From Callorhinus ursinus (lineage: Eukaryota > Chordata > Mammalia > Carnivora > Otariidae): a stretch of 64,000 nucleotides of DNA. This document shows, piece by piece, positions 33,416 to 46,029 of this stretch (its first letter is position 1; every line of letters begins with the position of its first letter). The stretch lies in assembly GCF_003265705.1 (NCBI RefSeq), contig NW_020313005.1, positions 18,869,746-18,933,745 on the forward strand, written 5' to 3'. The position numbers and the translations under genes are program-made. The notes beneath the pieces were generated by a model, which worked only from the letters and a program-made list of their open reading frames with translations, did not search any database and had not been told where the DNA came from.

Positions 33416-34220
33416 CTCTGGGGAAAGATGCCATCCTCTTGCTCTAAGATCACCCTGGAAACTATTCATTTTGCAATCATCACCAGTGTTACACATGCTT
33501 TCCCAAAGTACTTCCCAAACTACTGATCTTCAGGTTTATTTCTTGGTCATATCCCTGATCCTCCCAGGGTCAGCTCTCAATGCTTCCTGCTGAGCATCCT
33601 ACTCTGTACTTGACCCTGACTGTCCCACATAACTCTACTTCCTGAGCATTCATTCATTGCTTCTATAACACCCAACTTTGCATTTTCTAGCCTTTATCCT
33701 GCCAACCTTCATGTTGAGGCAGAATACTTCCTATTGCTATTTTTGATCTGAAAAGAAAAATCACTAGAAATGTGTAATAAGTAACAAAGCAGTGATGTTT
33801 TTGGCAGGACTTTGGCCTTCTCTCAGCAGGATAATTTTTGCCCTGCAAGGCAGTTTAATCATAACCTTAATGATGTCTACTCACTGCTTAATATGGTGCT
33901 GCTCTTGTCTCCAGAGTGAGGCACATTGTGGGCACGTAGGCACCCTAGGGCTTCTACATGTTTGAGTTGTCAAGCTCAGCTCTTGGAAAGCTGTTAATTT
34001 CCTGAGGTAATCTGAGTGTGATTAAGCTAAACTGCCACCAGGTGGACATTGGAGCCTTAGTTAAACCATTTTAATCTCAGTAGCTAGACTCCCTATAGGC
34101 ATGATAAAATGAAGAGAGAATGTAGTTTGATTTCCACTTAATTTTGTTTAAAAAAATAAACAAAAAGAAAAAAGAGTAGTTTAGCATACTACTTAACCAG
34201 AATTAAAATATAGTATAAAG
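33416..34220. other. Unassigned DNA with a CTCF-like motif
   Basis: No gene or named repeat recognised. Composition is among the most balanced in the window. The only specific item is the motif at 34033-34048. Confidence 0.4.
34033..34048 (+). promoter_or_regulatory. Candidate CTCF-like site
   Basis: 'tgccaccaggtggaca' contains the CCACCAGGTGG core, matching the centre of the CTCF consensus but weaker at the downstream GC positions. Such short matches occur by chance, so function is inference only. Confidence 0.3.
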
Positions 34221-34224
34221 ACAT

Positions 34225-34345
34225 CTTATTTATGTGTTTAACCAATATTTATTGAGTATCTACTATATGACAAATATCCCTCTAGAATCAGGAATGGTGC
34301 AAAGAATATGAAAAACCAAGTACTTGACTTCATAGAGCTTACATC
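34225..34345 (-). repeat. L2 3' end, antisense
   Basis: 'accaatatttattgagtatc', 'tactatatgacaaat' and 'catagagcttacatcctggg' give the complement of a LINE-2 3' terminus. Confidence 0.8.
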
Positions 34346-34379
34346 CTGGGGGGGAAAGGACTATAAAACAAGCAACAAA

Positions 34380-34492
34380 TACAAATACATATTTATCCTA
34401 TATCACATTATATTATGAAATATAGTGATATATTATGATATAATGATATGTATTATGATATAACGATATAATATATATAGTATATCCCCAAG
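34380..34492. repeat. AT-rich low-complexity tract (TATGATATAA-type)
   Basis: Degenerate units of about 10-13 bases such as 'ttatgatataatgatatg' are repeated several times and end in 'ataatatatatagtatat'. Confidence 0.8.
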
Positions 34493-34799
34493 CACACCCA
34501 CTCATAAAGACAGTTTAAATCACAATAATAATCACCTAGATATTACTGACCCTCCCCCCCACTCCACCAATCTAGCCATGAAGGGCTACATTCTTCTATA
34601 GCATATCTTCTGTTCCCAACCCCAAAGTAACTCTGGAATTTTTTAGGACATATCTTAGATATGGTTATAAATAAGTCTAATCAGTAATTTCAGTCAGTTA
34701 CCCATGTGGTTCACACCAGCCACAGTTAATGTTTATTCAGAGAACCTATCACCCACCAGGTACTATTGCCTCTGCCACACACATCTGCTTTCATCTTCT

Positions 34800-34915
34800 C
34801 CTATTTATGGTCAAACAAACATTTATTAAACACTTACTTTGATCCGGCAGGTAATAAGACAGTATGTCTTTATCCTCATAGAGCTTATAAATTTGCAGTG
34901 AAGAAAGACAAGGAA
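34800..34915 (-). repeat. L2 3' end, antisense
   Basis: 'caaacaaacatttattaaac', 'acttactttgatccggcagg' and 'tcctcatagagcttataaat' are the complement of a LINE-2 3' end, similar to 34225-34345. Confidence 0.75.
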
Positions 34916-36438
34916 AAGAAATATAATTGTGAATGAGTGTGGCTAACAGAGAAGTATGAAGTACTATGGAATCACTTAGAAAAACAAGTTTAAAAAAGTG
35001 CTCATAGGACAGGCTTTTGAACAAGCCATGTGTAGACTGATACTTAGAGGACTAATGGGAGTTAACTAGGTGAACAATATATGAAATAATGTTCTCCATA
35101 GAGGAAACATCATGCTCTGTAATCCTGAGACTTGAAGGCACATTCCAGGTAGAATTGTCTCCTACCCTGCACTTCTACCAATGTCCCAGGGCACTCAAAA
35201 CACAGACATTGGGCCAAGAAGAGGTAACAGGGAATAGAAATACCTCCCACCTAAAACAACAAAAGTCAAGACAAATATATATAGTAATGGTCCTGAAGAT
35301 ACTAGACATTAGGCATCAAGAGACAATGATTGCTGAGTAATGAGAAATCAACAGTTAGCCCTATTATTGTCCCAGGCTACTTCCTGAAGAGAGTTTCAGG
35401 AGCGGAATCCCAGCACAACCTATCACCCTCCTTGAACTAAGGAGATGGAGAGCTGGGAGCCCAGAGAGGTAAAGGCATTTAGAATTCAGCATGACAGCGT
35501 ACCAGTAAGGAAAGAGTTGCACAGAAAGAGAACCTCAAAGATCTGCAAATAATTTCTCTATTCAATTGAATATGGTCACTACATACATATGAGGAAGCTA
35601 TGTAAGATCAGAAAATAAGCAACCAAAATGATTATAAAGAACAGAACATGATACTCCCATTAAGCTGGGGAAAATGCTTGTTCTTGCCAGCAATAAGGGC
35701 AAATTTCATAATTAACAGTGCATTGAGTAGAGTAGTCAGAATGGTTTTTCCTAAATGGTAGTAAAAGAAATCAGCCTTGGATTGTGTTTTTGGTCCTGCT
35801 TAACAGAGATTAAAAGGATCTGAGAAGGCCAAATTGCTTCCAAGTATCTTAAAAATATCCCAGAACAAAACAAAAGCATGAAACAAGGTAAAAATCACAA
35901 CATCTGGAATCTAGTAAAAAATTACTAGGCATGCAAAGAAGGAGAAAAATACAATCCTAATGAGAAAATTAATAAATCAAAACTGACCCAGAAATAAAAA
36001 AGATAATTGGATTAGTAGTCAAGAACATTAAAACCATTGTTTTAACTCTGTTCCATATGAGAAACTAGATTTAAAAAATTAACATGTGATATAGAGACAT
36101 AAAACATATTTTTAAAAGGTGCAAATTGAACTTTTAGAGATAAAAAACACAATGTTTGAGATTGAAAAGTCACAAGATGGAACAGATAGCAAATTAGACA
36201 TTGCATAAAGTATTAATGAACTTGAATATACTGCAATAAAACTATCCCAAATGAAAACAGAGAAAGAAAAGGCTGGGGGAAAAGAACGTCACTGGACTTT
36301 GGGAAATTTTCAAGTAGTCCATTATGTAAATGTGGGGTTACCAAGGTAATAAGAGATGGAAGGGAAAGGAAAAAACTTTGAAAAAAATAGTGACTAAAAA
36401 TTTTTCAAATTTTATGAAAACTATAATCTCACTGATCC

Positions 36439-36455
36439 AAGAATCTCAACAAATC
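36439..36455 (+). repeat. Left target duplication of the composite L1 insertion
   Basis: 'aagaatctcaacaaatc', repeated exactly at 37193-37209. Confidence 0.93.
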
Positions 36456-37192
36456 TTCCATAGTTAAGAGTCTATTTCTTGGTCTGCCTCTCTCTCTCTC
36501 ACTCTCTCTCTTTCCCCCCACCTTCACTCATTTGTTTTGTTTCTTAAATTCCACATATGAGTGAAATCATATGGTATTTGTCTTTCTCTGACTGACTTAT
36601 TTCACTTAGCATAATACACTCCAGGATCACACATGTCATTGCAAAAGGCAAGATTTTATGGCTGGATAATATTCCATTGTATATATATATATACCAGATC
36701 TTCTTTATCCATTCATCAGTTGTTGGACACTTGAGCCTTTTCCATAATTTGGCTATTGTAGATAATGCTACTGTAAACATCGGGGTGCATATAAACCTTT
36801 GAATTAGTATTTTTGTATTCTTTGGCTCTTAATGTAAAGAACAAACTGATGGTTACCAGAGTGGAAGTGGGTGGGGGAATGGGCTACATAGGTAATGGGG
36901 ATTAAGGAGTATCCTTGTGACGAGCACTGGATGTTATATGGAAGTGCTGAATAACTATATTGTACACCTGAAACTAATATTACACTGTATGTTAACTAAC
37001 TGGAATTTAAATTAAAACTTTAAAAGAATAAAAATAGAACTACCCTATGATCCAGCAATTGCACTACTGGGTATTTACCCAAAGAATATGAAAGTATTCA
37101 TTCAAAGGAATTAATGCACCTTTATGTTTATTGCAGCATTATTTACAATAGCCAAATTATGGAAGCTGTCCAGTGTCCATTGATCAAAAAAA
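36456..37192. mobile_element. Composite L1 insertion: inverted 5' part, sense 3' UTR, extra sense ORF2 piece
   Basis: Three pieces lie inside one perfect 17-bp target duplication. (1) 36456 to about 36830 is antisense: the complement of the ORF2 end and the start of the 3' UTR. (2) About 36833-37025 is sense: 3' UTR from 'aacaaactgatggttaccag' to 'ggaatttaaattaaaacttt'. Parts 1 and 2 are the classic 5'-inversion (twin-priming) structure. (3) About 37030-37185 is a sense ORF2 C-terminal piece ('actaccctatgatccagcaa') ending in an A-run. Part 3 overlaps part of piece 1 in sequence but in opposite orientation. Confidence 0.88.
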
Positions 37193-37209
37193 AAGAATCT
37201 CAACAAATC
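37193..37209 (+). repeat. Right target duplication of the composite L1 insertion
   Basis: Exact copy of 36439-36455. The ancient L1 ORF1 continues with 'caagcacaagaaatgtgaga'. Confidence 0.93.
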
Positions 37210-37653
37210 CAAGCACAAGAAATGTGAGAAAAAAACTACTCCATGCCAAATTTCTTAAAACCAATGATAAATAGAGAATCTAGTAGTCATGGAAATAATA
37301 CATCTTATATACAGAAGAACATACGTGATAAGAATGGCAACAGATTATTCATTAAAAACAACTGAAGCCAGAAGTACTTTAGAGTACTGAAAGAGAAAAA
37401 CTACATTTTTTTACCCAGTGAAATATGTTTTAGGGAGGAATGTGAAATAAAAACTATTTCAGACATTTTAAAAAGCTGAAAGAATTAATTACCAAAAGAC
37501 CTGTTCTGTAAGAAAAGTTGAAGAAGTTGTTTCAAACAAAAAAGTAAAAAAAAAAAAAATCAAGATAATAATTTCAATCTATACAAAAAACATCAAAAAT
37601 GTAAACTCTGTAATTTATGTTAAGATAATTTTTCCATTATTTTAATATCTTTA

Positions 37654-37859
37654 GGGGCACTGGGTGGCTCAGTCAGTTAAAAGGCTGCCTTTGGTTCAGG
37701 TCATGATCGCAGGGTCCTGGGATCAAGCCCTAATTCTGGCTCCCTATACATCAAGGAGTCTGCTTCTCCCTCTCCTTCTGCCCCTCCCACCCCTGCTCTT
37801 GCTTTCTCTCTCTTTCTCAAATAAATAAATAAAATCTTTAAAAATAAATAAATAAATAA
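37654..37859 (+). mobile_element. CAN-SINE, sense
   Basis: 'ggggcactgggtggctcagt' head, 'gttcaggtcatgatcgcagg' body, CT-rich block and a long 'aaataaataaataaa' tail. Only a short target duplication, 'atcttta', is visible at 37647-37653 and 37860-37866. Confidence 0.93.
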
Positions 37860-38766
37860 ATCTTTAAGAGATAGTTTATTTTTAAAATAAAAATAATATA
37901 TTGCGGGTTTTATAACACATATAAAAGTAAGTAGAAGTATGTAAAAAATAGTCAAGAGGAGAGAAATGGAAATATAGTGTTGTAAGATTCTTATATTATG
38001 CATATAACAATATGTTATACCTGGAAAGTAGACTTTGACAAGTTAAAGGTCCACGAAAATAAAATAACACAAAAACGATATATAGCTAATAAGTATTAAA
38101 AATGTATTATATCATAACACATACATATATTACAATAAGTCAAAATGTGTGAGATGCAGCTAATATAGTAGTACAAGGGAAATCTGTAGCACTAAATATC
38201 CATCTCAGAAAAAAGTTCCTAAGTCAGTGACTTCAGCTTCCACATTAAGAAAAAGAAGAGCAAAGATACCCAATAAAGATTAGAATGAAAATCAGTGAAG
38301 TGGAATACAAAAATGTAGTAGAGAAAATCAATGAAATCAAAAGCTTATTTATTGAAAAGATCAGTCAGATTCCATGTCTATTAAAATTATTATAAGGCAA
38401 TATTATGAATGATTTTATGTAAATAAATTCAACAACCTAGACAAAACAAATTCATTTTAAGACACAAATGACCAAAGCTCGCTCAAGAAAAAATTAGATA
38501 ACCAGAATAGCCCTATATCTATTAAGGGATTCAATGTATAGTTGTAAACCTTCCCACAAACCTTCCCACTGCAAGCCCAGGTGACTTTACCGGAAAATTC
38601 TATCAAACATTTAAGGAAGAAATAATATGAATCGTACATGAACTCTTCCAGAAAATTGGAGAGGAAAGGACACTTCCTACCTCATTCTGAGTCACATTGT
38701 TCTGATACTAAACAAAGGCATTAGAAGAAAATAAACCTAGCAATCAATGTTCTTCATGAATTCTTA

Positions 38767-38871
38767 TTTTCAAGTTTTTATTCAAATTCCAGTTAGTTAA
38801 CATATGGTTGTAACATTAGTTTCAGGTGTGCAATACCGTGATTCCCATGCAACACCCAGGGCTCATCACCC
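38767..38871 (-). mobile_element. 105-bp L1 3' UTR insertion, antisense
   Basis: The complement of an L1 3' terminus ('ttcaaattccagttagttaa' to 'aacacccagggctcatcacc'). A perfect 13-bp target duplication 'tcatgaattctta' is at 38754-38766 and 38872-38884. Confidence 0.9.
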
Positions 38872-41320
38872 TCATGAATTCTTAAGAAAATTTTAATAGG
38901 CTTTTAATATTTCAGCCAATTGAATCCAATATTCTATAAAAAGAATAATAAATCATGACCCCATGTGAAGTTTATCTAAAGAATGCAAGTTGGTTTAACA
39001 TTTGAATATCAATTAATTTAATTCATTATATTAACTAGACTTAAAAAAAGTTATCCTAATAGAGATTAAAAAAAAAAACCTTAAATACAACATTCATTTC
39101 AGGTAAAAACTTTCAACATCCTAGGGATAGTCAGGAACTTCCTCAACCTGATAAAGAGCATCCACATGAAACTAAAGCCAATATCAAGTTTAATGGTGAA
39201 AGACTGAATGGTTTTGTGTTTTTCTTTTCCCTAAGATCAGGAACAAGACAAGGATGTTCACTGTTACCACTTATATTCAACATTGACTGGAAGTTCCAGA
39301 AAATACGATGAAGCAAGAGAAAGAAAAAAAATCACCCAGGTTCAAAATGGAAGAAGTAAAATTGTCTTTTTATATGTCTTTATATTATTGTCTATGTAGA
39401 TAGAACCTACGATAAAGCTACTGGAACTAGCAAAAGCAAAAATTGAATTTATCAATGTGGTGAGATGCAAGGTTAATATACAAAAATCAGTTGTATATAT
39501 ACTATATGCTAGCAAAAGAAATCAGAAGTTGAAATTATAAAAGATTCCATTTATAATAGCATTAAAAATAAGAAATACTTATGGATAAATATGACAGAAG
39601 ATGTGCAAGACCCAAACACTGAAAACTACAAAACATTGCTGGGAGACATTAAAGAAAACCTAAACAAATGGACAGATATGCTACGATCATGAATTGGAAG
39701 ACTAAATGTTGTTAAGATGTCAGTTCTCTCCAAATCGATATTTAATGCAGTCTCAGTCAAAGTCACATTAGTTTGAAGATATTGACAGGCTGATTCTAAA
39801 ATTCGTATGAAAAGGCAAAGGTCCTTGAATAGCAAAAACAACTCTGAACAGTAAGCAAGAGAGTATAGTGCTGGCATCAAGAAATACAAACAGACCAATG
39901 GAACAGAATTGAGTGTCCAGAAATCAATCCATACATATCTTGCCAATCAATTCTCTACAAAGGTGGAAAGGCAAATTAGTAGAAAAACGATTGTCTTTTC
40001 AACAGATTTGCTGAAACAATTGGATAGCCATATGGGGAGCGGGAGGTTAATATAAACTTTAATCCATATCCCATACCACATAAAAAATTAAAAAACAATG
40101 GATTATGCACCTAAATATAAAACTAAAATTATAAAACTTCTAGAAGAAAATCTTTGTGACCCTGGTTTGGACAAAATTTCTTAGATATAACACCAAAGAC
40201 TATACCAAAAACAAAAACAAAAAATAAATTGGACACTTCATCAAAATTAAGAACTTTTGCTCTCTCTAAAAGATTCTTTTAAGAGAATGAAAGACTGGGA
40301 GAAAATATTTGCAAATCACATTTCTGATAAAGAATGTGTGTTCAAAGTACATAAAAATTCATAAAATTCAACAACAAATAAGGTAAAAATAAACAAACAC
40401 CCCAATTAAAAATGAACAAAAGATTTAAAAATACTTCACTAAAGATAATAAGTGGATAGCAAATAAATACAGGAAAGGATGTTCACAGGATTAGGGAAAT
40501 GCAAATTTTAACCATGAAATAGCACCACATAGATATTAGAATGTCTAAAATTAAAATGGCTGACCATACCAAGAGTTAATAAAGATACAAAGAAAACGGA
40601 ACACTCATATAGTGCTGATGAGAATATTAAAAAGGCACAACCATTTGAGAAAACAATTTGGCAATTTCTTAAAAACGTCATATAACCGACATTCCACTTC
40701 TAGTTATATATCCAAAAGATACAAAAGCTTGTGTTCATCCAAAGATTTATATGCAGATGTTTGTATCAGCTTCATTTGTGATAACCCAAATCAACAAACA
40801 ACCCATGTACCCATCAACAAGTGAATGGATAAACAAATTATAGTATATCCATACAGTAGAATATTATTCAGAAATAGAAAAAAAAGTACTTTAGATACAT
40901 AATACATTCAACAATGTAGATGAACTCAGAATACTTATGCTGAATGCAAAGTCCAGAAAAGAAGAATAAATACTCTATTATTCTATTTCCAGAAATTTCT
41001 AGAAAATGCAAACTCATCTATAATTACAGGGAATAGATTAGTGGTTGCCTGAGGATAGGATGTTTAGGAAATTTATGAGGGAGGGATTAAAATGGAGCAT
41101 AAGGTAAGTCTTGGAGTGATGGATATGTTTATTTTCTTTATGGTAGTGATACTTTAATGGGTATATACACACATACATATACATCATATATAATATATAT
41201 AATTTTTTCAAATTGAAATGTACAGCTTATTATATGTCAGTTACATCCTAATGAAACCATTAAAAAAATACTGCAAAATGGTCCAAGGCTACGTGGCAAG
41301 AGAGCCTCTACTCCATTTTA

Positions 41321-41506
41321 TTTATCTATTATCTAAAGATTTTATTTATTTGAGAGAGAGAGAGTGCATGTGCACATGTGAGGTGGGGAAGGGAGGGGCA
41401 GAGGGAGGAGAGGGAGAGGGAGTAGCATGTGGGACTCCATTCCAGGACCCTGGGATCGACCTGAGTCAAAGGCGGCCACTTAACTGACTGAGCCACCCAG
41501 GCGCCT
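41321..41506 (-). mobile_element. CAN-SINE, antisense
   Basis: The complement of a SINE with a GA-rich block and 'gactgagccacccaggcgcc' as the head. Near-perfect target duplication: 'ctctactccatttta' ending at 41320 versus 'ctctactcccatttta' at 41507-41522. Confidence 0.94.
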
Positions 41507-41522
41507 CTCTACTCCCATTTTA

Positions 41523-42719
41523 GAGTAGATTTGGTCATAGTGATACCAAAGCCATGCCACTAGTGCTTCCAAGTCATAAAGAATTTTAAGTGAAATAGCT
41601 TTCTGTTTTTACTTCTGCACACTCACTTCTCTTCCAAGGACCCAGTGCAGGAATTGGGGGCAGAGAGAGTGTGCCTTGTGCTTCCTAAACATCCAAGTGG
41701 CAGTCACTACCTTGTACTCAGAATTATTCTCCTTTCATACCCTGAGACTACCTTTTACAATAGGTCAAGTTTATAGGCCAGACTCCCTTTCCCTAAGGAT
41801 GAGCACCCTCCTGGCAATCCCTGGAGTTTCTCATTTCAAGCTACATCTGATAGATTCTTTACTAGTTTGCCAAACATCAAATGACTTGTCTGAACTCAGG
41901 ATATCCTAAGACTTCTATCATACATATTTAAAGGGAAATGCAATTAAAGCAAAAAATTTTAAAAAATAGAAATAATTACCCACTTAATTTATCAATCATT
42001 GCTTAATCTACCCCTGCGGATTTGAGTTGAATAATTTGTTCAGCTCAGCTAAATTTGTATACCTCTGTGAAAGCCCCTCTGTGGAGAGATGCACAAGTTT
42101 TCATCTTCAGCATTTTCATCAGTTTTGTCTCAGCCGTCTTTCTTCTACAGAACCTTTGATTGTCCTGACAAGAGTGTACAATTTTAAAAGGCTTTGTTAA
42201 GGATCCTTGCCTAAGTGCTCTGAGACTTTGGTTATGGAAGGCTGGGATGAAATCCTGACAAACAATGAGGTTGGCCTTTTAGGTGTAAAAGGGAGAGAGC
42301 AAGAGGAGAGGCCACAGTGAGCATTGTTTTCAAACACTTCTCTCTTCTCCCAACATCCTAATAAAATGAATAAAAAAAAAATGTATTCACTTCCATGGGA
42401 AATCTCACCTTGCTTCAAGAACACCAAAGTTTACGTAGCAAGCAAATTACAGGGATTCATTGTTCTAGTTAACCATTTGCTAATTCTCCAGTTCCAGCTA
42501 AGCAGGAAAGGAAATATAGACTCTTAATCATGGGCTATAAATCTTTCATATAATCTTAAAGTTTGCCATTAGTCTTTTTATTTTAAAATTCTTATTACAT
42601 ACAGATATCAGTAATATCAATCACATACCAACAAGAACCTTAACCTTTTATAGAATTGAATGTGCTACTCATTACAGAAAATATCTTGGGTCCACTAAAA
42701 TTCTGTTTAAATCTGTGTT
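41523..42719. other. Unassigned DNA
   Basis: Balanced composition with no gene or named repeat recognised. Confidence 0.4.
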
Positions 42720-42735
42720 AATCTTTTATTCTTTT

Positions 42736-42927
42736 TTTAAAGATTTCATTTATTTATTTGACAGAGAGAGACACAGCGAGGGAAAGAACACAAGCTGGGG
42801 GAGTGGGAGAAGGAGAAGCAGGCTTCCTGAGGAGCAGGGAGCCCAATGTAGGGCTCAATCCCAGGACCCTGGGATCATGACCTGAGCCGAAGGCAGACGC
42901 TTAACGACTGAGCCACCCACGTGCCCC
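42736..42927 (-). mobile_element. CAN-SINE, antisense
   Basis: The complement of a full SINE ('aagatttcatttatttattt' to 'gagccacccacgtgcccc'). Perfect 16-bp target duplication 'aatcttttattctttt' at 42720-42735 and 42928-42943. Confidence 0.96.
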
Positions 42928-42943
42928 AATCTTTTATTCTTTT

Positions 42944-43770
42944 CCATAGTTTTTTCACCCAGAGATCCCATGGGCTTCAATATCTAATATAAATCTACCA
43001 TGCCATGAAAAGTTCTAAAGTATATAAAGTGCTCTCTCAGTTAATCCTACCACCTGCAGCAATTTGATTTCACTGCTTTCCTTGGGTGTTTCTGTCTTCC
43101 CCAAGAAAACACAGACTCACAACCCTCTCTTAATTCCTCTTCTCTTCTTCTCTTCACCCTCCTAACACTTCTAACAGCTTGACCAGTCACCAGCTGTGGA
43201 TCACTCTTCAGTCCACCAACATGTTTTGGCTTCTTTTGAAAAGTTATGTACCTTTTCTAGTTATAAGTTCAAATTTCTGCGACTTTTAAAACAGATTTAA
43301 GCTGAGCATGAATGTATTATGAAACTAACATAAACCTCAGGAAGGTAAGAGAACCTCAGAACCTTTATTTATTAGACCTCAAAATTAACCCACTGTTAAT
43401 AGTTAAGTAGAACATGAAGCCAAGAGCTCTTCCCATCTTGTGTGTTCTGAGTACTGTGGAATAAGCAGCCTTTCCTTGTTCTACTACCATAAGGACTCTG
43501 GTTCCAAGAGTCTAACCTTAGAATCATGGCATTCAAGAAAATTTCTTGACAATATAGATGTTGAAAATTGAATAGAATTTTCCTTTTAGAGTCCTAGAGC
43601 CAAGTTTGGATAATTACTATTATCAAATACACAAAGATCTGAGTGAGACTGTCTCTATGCCCAGGACAAATTTTGAATTTGAACCCACTGGAAATTTGTT
43701 GCCATAATTGACTTATTTAACATCTTGGTCTTTTGCAGATAAAGACAAAATGCACATACACTTTATTTTT
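42944..43770. other. Unassigned DNA
   Basis: No feature recognised. Confidence 0.4.
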
Positions 43771-43778
43771 AAAAGTAT

Positions 43779-43989
43779 TTTGGGGTGTCTGTGTGGCTGA
43801 GTCGGTTAAGTGTCTGACTCTTGATTTCAGCTCAGGTTATGATCTCAGGGTCCTGGGTTCAAGCCCCAGGTCAGACTCCATGCTCAGTGGTGAGTCTGCT
43901 TAAGATTCTGTCCCTCTCCCACTACCTACCCCTTCTCTCTTTCTCTCTCTCTCTCAAATAAATAAATTTTTAAAAATAAATTAATTAAT
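43779..43989 (+). mobile_element. CAN-SINE, sense
   Basis: 'ggggtgtctgtgtggctgag' head, 'cagctcaggttatgatctca' body, CT-rich block and an 'aaataaataaatttttaaaa' tail. Short target duplication 'aaaagtat' at 43771-43778 and 43990-43997. It is more diverged than its neighbours. Confidence 0.92.
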
Positions 43990-43997
43990 AAAAGTAT

Positions 43998-44689
43998 GTA
44001 GATTTAAGTTTCCCCTCCAGGATGTTTTAAAAGCAGATATTCTTTCCAAAGTCCCATTAGTCTTCTGCTATGGGTTGTTGGCTTGCTTTGTGGTTTAACA
44101 AAGCTACCAGGTATATATAACACCAAGGTACAAATTGTTATAACTGAAGAACATGACTGCATTTAGTCAGAGAAAGTTGAGAGATAATTCCCACATGGGA
44201 AATAGAAACTACTTCATACCTCTGAAAACTGGAAACATTTTAATGGAATTTTCTGTGGAAGCCTACTTCAATTAGTGCCTCAGGGTTTGACAGAATGCAT
44301 TCATGACAACCATTCAACAGGCTGCACATTCTCCCTTAGGTCTCTGAAACGTGTGAGTCTCTATAATATGTGTCATCTGAACTCAGGTGATTCTGAGGTG
44401 GCCTGCATTGAAGAGCTCTACTCAGAAATAGTGATAGCATTTAGGAAAACTGATCAGACTATCTTTCTCTAAAGCTTGCACTGGAGGGTATGGAGAGCTT
44501 TAGTTGATCAGTAGTGTGAGTCAAGGAAATAAGCAGATGCTTTGACAAAGACACCATGGAGTCTGTGAGATCAAGATGGATAGAGTAACCAGTCCCCAAA
44601 GCACTTCCCTATCCTGATGCATTCCCACTGCCAATCTCTTTGTATCCACACAATTAATTCTCTTTTTCTTACAGTAACCTGAAGTCAGT
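43998..44689. other. Unassigned DNA
   Basis: No gene or repeat recognised. The block 44130-44480 is free of simple sequence and could be unique DNA. Confidence 0.4.
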
Positions 44690-44885
44690 AACTTAGTCAC
44701 TGTTAACATTAACCCCATTAGATAAGTACTTTTCATGTCAATCCTACTTATAGATGAGGACATTGAGGCACAGAGAAGTTTAGGCGCTTCCCCCATGGTC
44801 ATGTAGATGGACAACAGAAGAGCTGAGATTGAAAGCAAACAACCTTGCTACAAAGCCCACATTATTTCACATTTAACCTCTATAC
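44690..44885 (-). repeat. MIR, antisense
   Basis: 'atagatgaggacattgaggc', 'acagagaagtttaggcgctt' and 'gaagagctgagattgaaagc' are the complement of a MIR in the expected order. Confidence 0.85.
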
Positions 44886-45649
44886 TGAATAATGTGATGA
44901 CCAAAGTTTTAATGGTATAGACAAGAATCAAAGAGAGAGAAGGAAGAAAGAAAAGAATGTAAGAGAAAGAAAGGGAGGAAGTCCAAGTCGGGGTGAAAGG
45001 CTTCATGAGATTTGGAAGAATTTGTAAGGTTAGGAGTAAAAATCAGAAAATAGATATGAGAAACCAAGACCATCCAGGGATAGGGGAACAATGCACAAAG
45101 CATAGAAGCCAAGAGTAGACAAGCCATGTTCCAGAGACAGAACAGAACCAGTGAATTAATGTGACACACTCACTTGGGGTAAAACTTGACCTTGTGGTTC
45201 AGGCTGAAGAATCCATGCTTCATCTTATCTTATCCCCTCCAACCCCTCCACCATGTCCTAGAATGTGCACACCTAATTTCTCATGGAAGCTGCCCCACCA
45301 TGTCACAGTTCACTAGTAATGGGAAGAATGCCAATAATCAATAAAGACTGCTGTGCAAGTCTAGGTCAACAGGATCTAACGGAGAAGGGATACTAACTCA
45401 CAGCTCTCTCCTGTGTTAGCAGAGAAGCTAGACTGTGTCTCCCATATTCTTGACAAACTGGTAGATTTAAATCTCTTTTCTTTCTTCTGAATCTTTATCA
45501 ATGTTTAGCTTGCAAATAACAGCCAACAGCCCTGGATATCATGTCATCACTGGGTCTAGAGCAAATATAACCAAAATTGTAAAAGAGCAGGATTGTTCTG
45601 GTCCATTCACTGAATATTAGGATATAGAAAACTTAAACCAAATAAAGAT
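44886..45649. other. Unassigned DNA
   Basis: A purine-rich stretch at about 44930-44985, otherwise nothing recognisable. Confidence 0.4.
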
Positions 45650-45735
45650 CGTATAAAATGAAATATTAAAGTGCTTGATATAATGGCAGGCACATAATAA
45701 GAGCTCAAAACTGATGACTGCTCTTAGCAACAGTA
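45650..45735 (+). repeat. MIR fragment, sense
   Basis: 'aagtgcttgatataatggca' followed by 'ggcacataataagagctcaa' matches the MIR 3' part. Confidence 0.65.
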
Positions 45736-45844
45736 GCTATATAATGAAATTCAACTCATGAAATCATCACCATACTATCAACATTTTAACATTTAGCCTA
45801 TAGAACACTGAAGTTCTTAAGGAAAAATAACATTCAGACCACTC

Positions 45845-45966
45845 GGGCGCCTGGGTGGCTCAGGTGGTTAAGTGTCTGCCTTCGGCTCAGGTCATGATCC
45901 CAGGGTCCTGGGATCAAGTCCCACATCAGGCTCCCTGCTCCTTGGGAGCCTGCTTCTCCCTCTGCC

Positions 45967-45997
<31 letters not shown>

Positions 45998-46029
45998 CTC
46001 ATGAATAAATAAATAAAATCTTTAAAAAA
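45845..46029 (+). mobile_element. CAN-SINE, sense
   Basis: 'gggcgcctgggtggctcagg' head and 'ggctcaggtcatgatcccag' body, with a CT microsatellite block and tail. Perfect 16-bp target duplication 'aacattcagaccactc' at 45829-45844 and 46030-46045. Good preservation suggests a young insertion. Confidence 0.96.

Larger units (their letters stand above)
35190..41285 (+). mobile_element. Ancient near full-length L1M-type element (L1M5/HAL1-like), sense
   Basis: Collinear with a complete old L1. A 5' UTR-like region (35190-35940) is followed by ORF1-like text ('gaactttagagataaaaaa' sense at about 36128; 'gcacaagaaatgtgagaaaa' at 37213), ORF2 endonuclease/RT (38130-39400, e.g. 'tcaggaacaagacaaggatg'), a C-terminal part (39400-40900) and a 3' UTR ending near 41285 ('atatgtcagttacatcctaa'). 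All frames are dead. Three later insertions interrupt it: 36456-37192, 37654-37859 and 38767-38871. ORF1 wording points to the HAL1/L1M5 clade; that is from memory. Confidence 0.75.
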
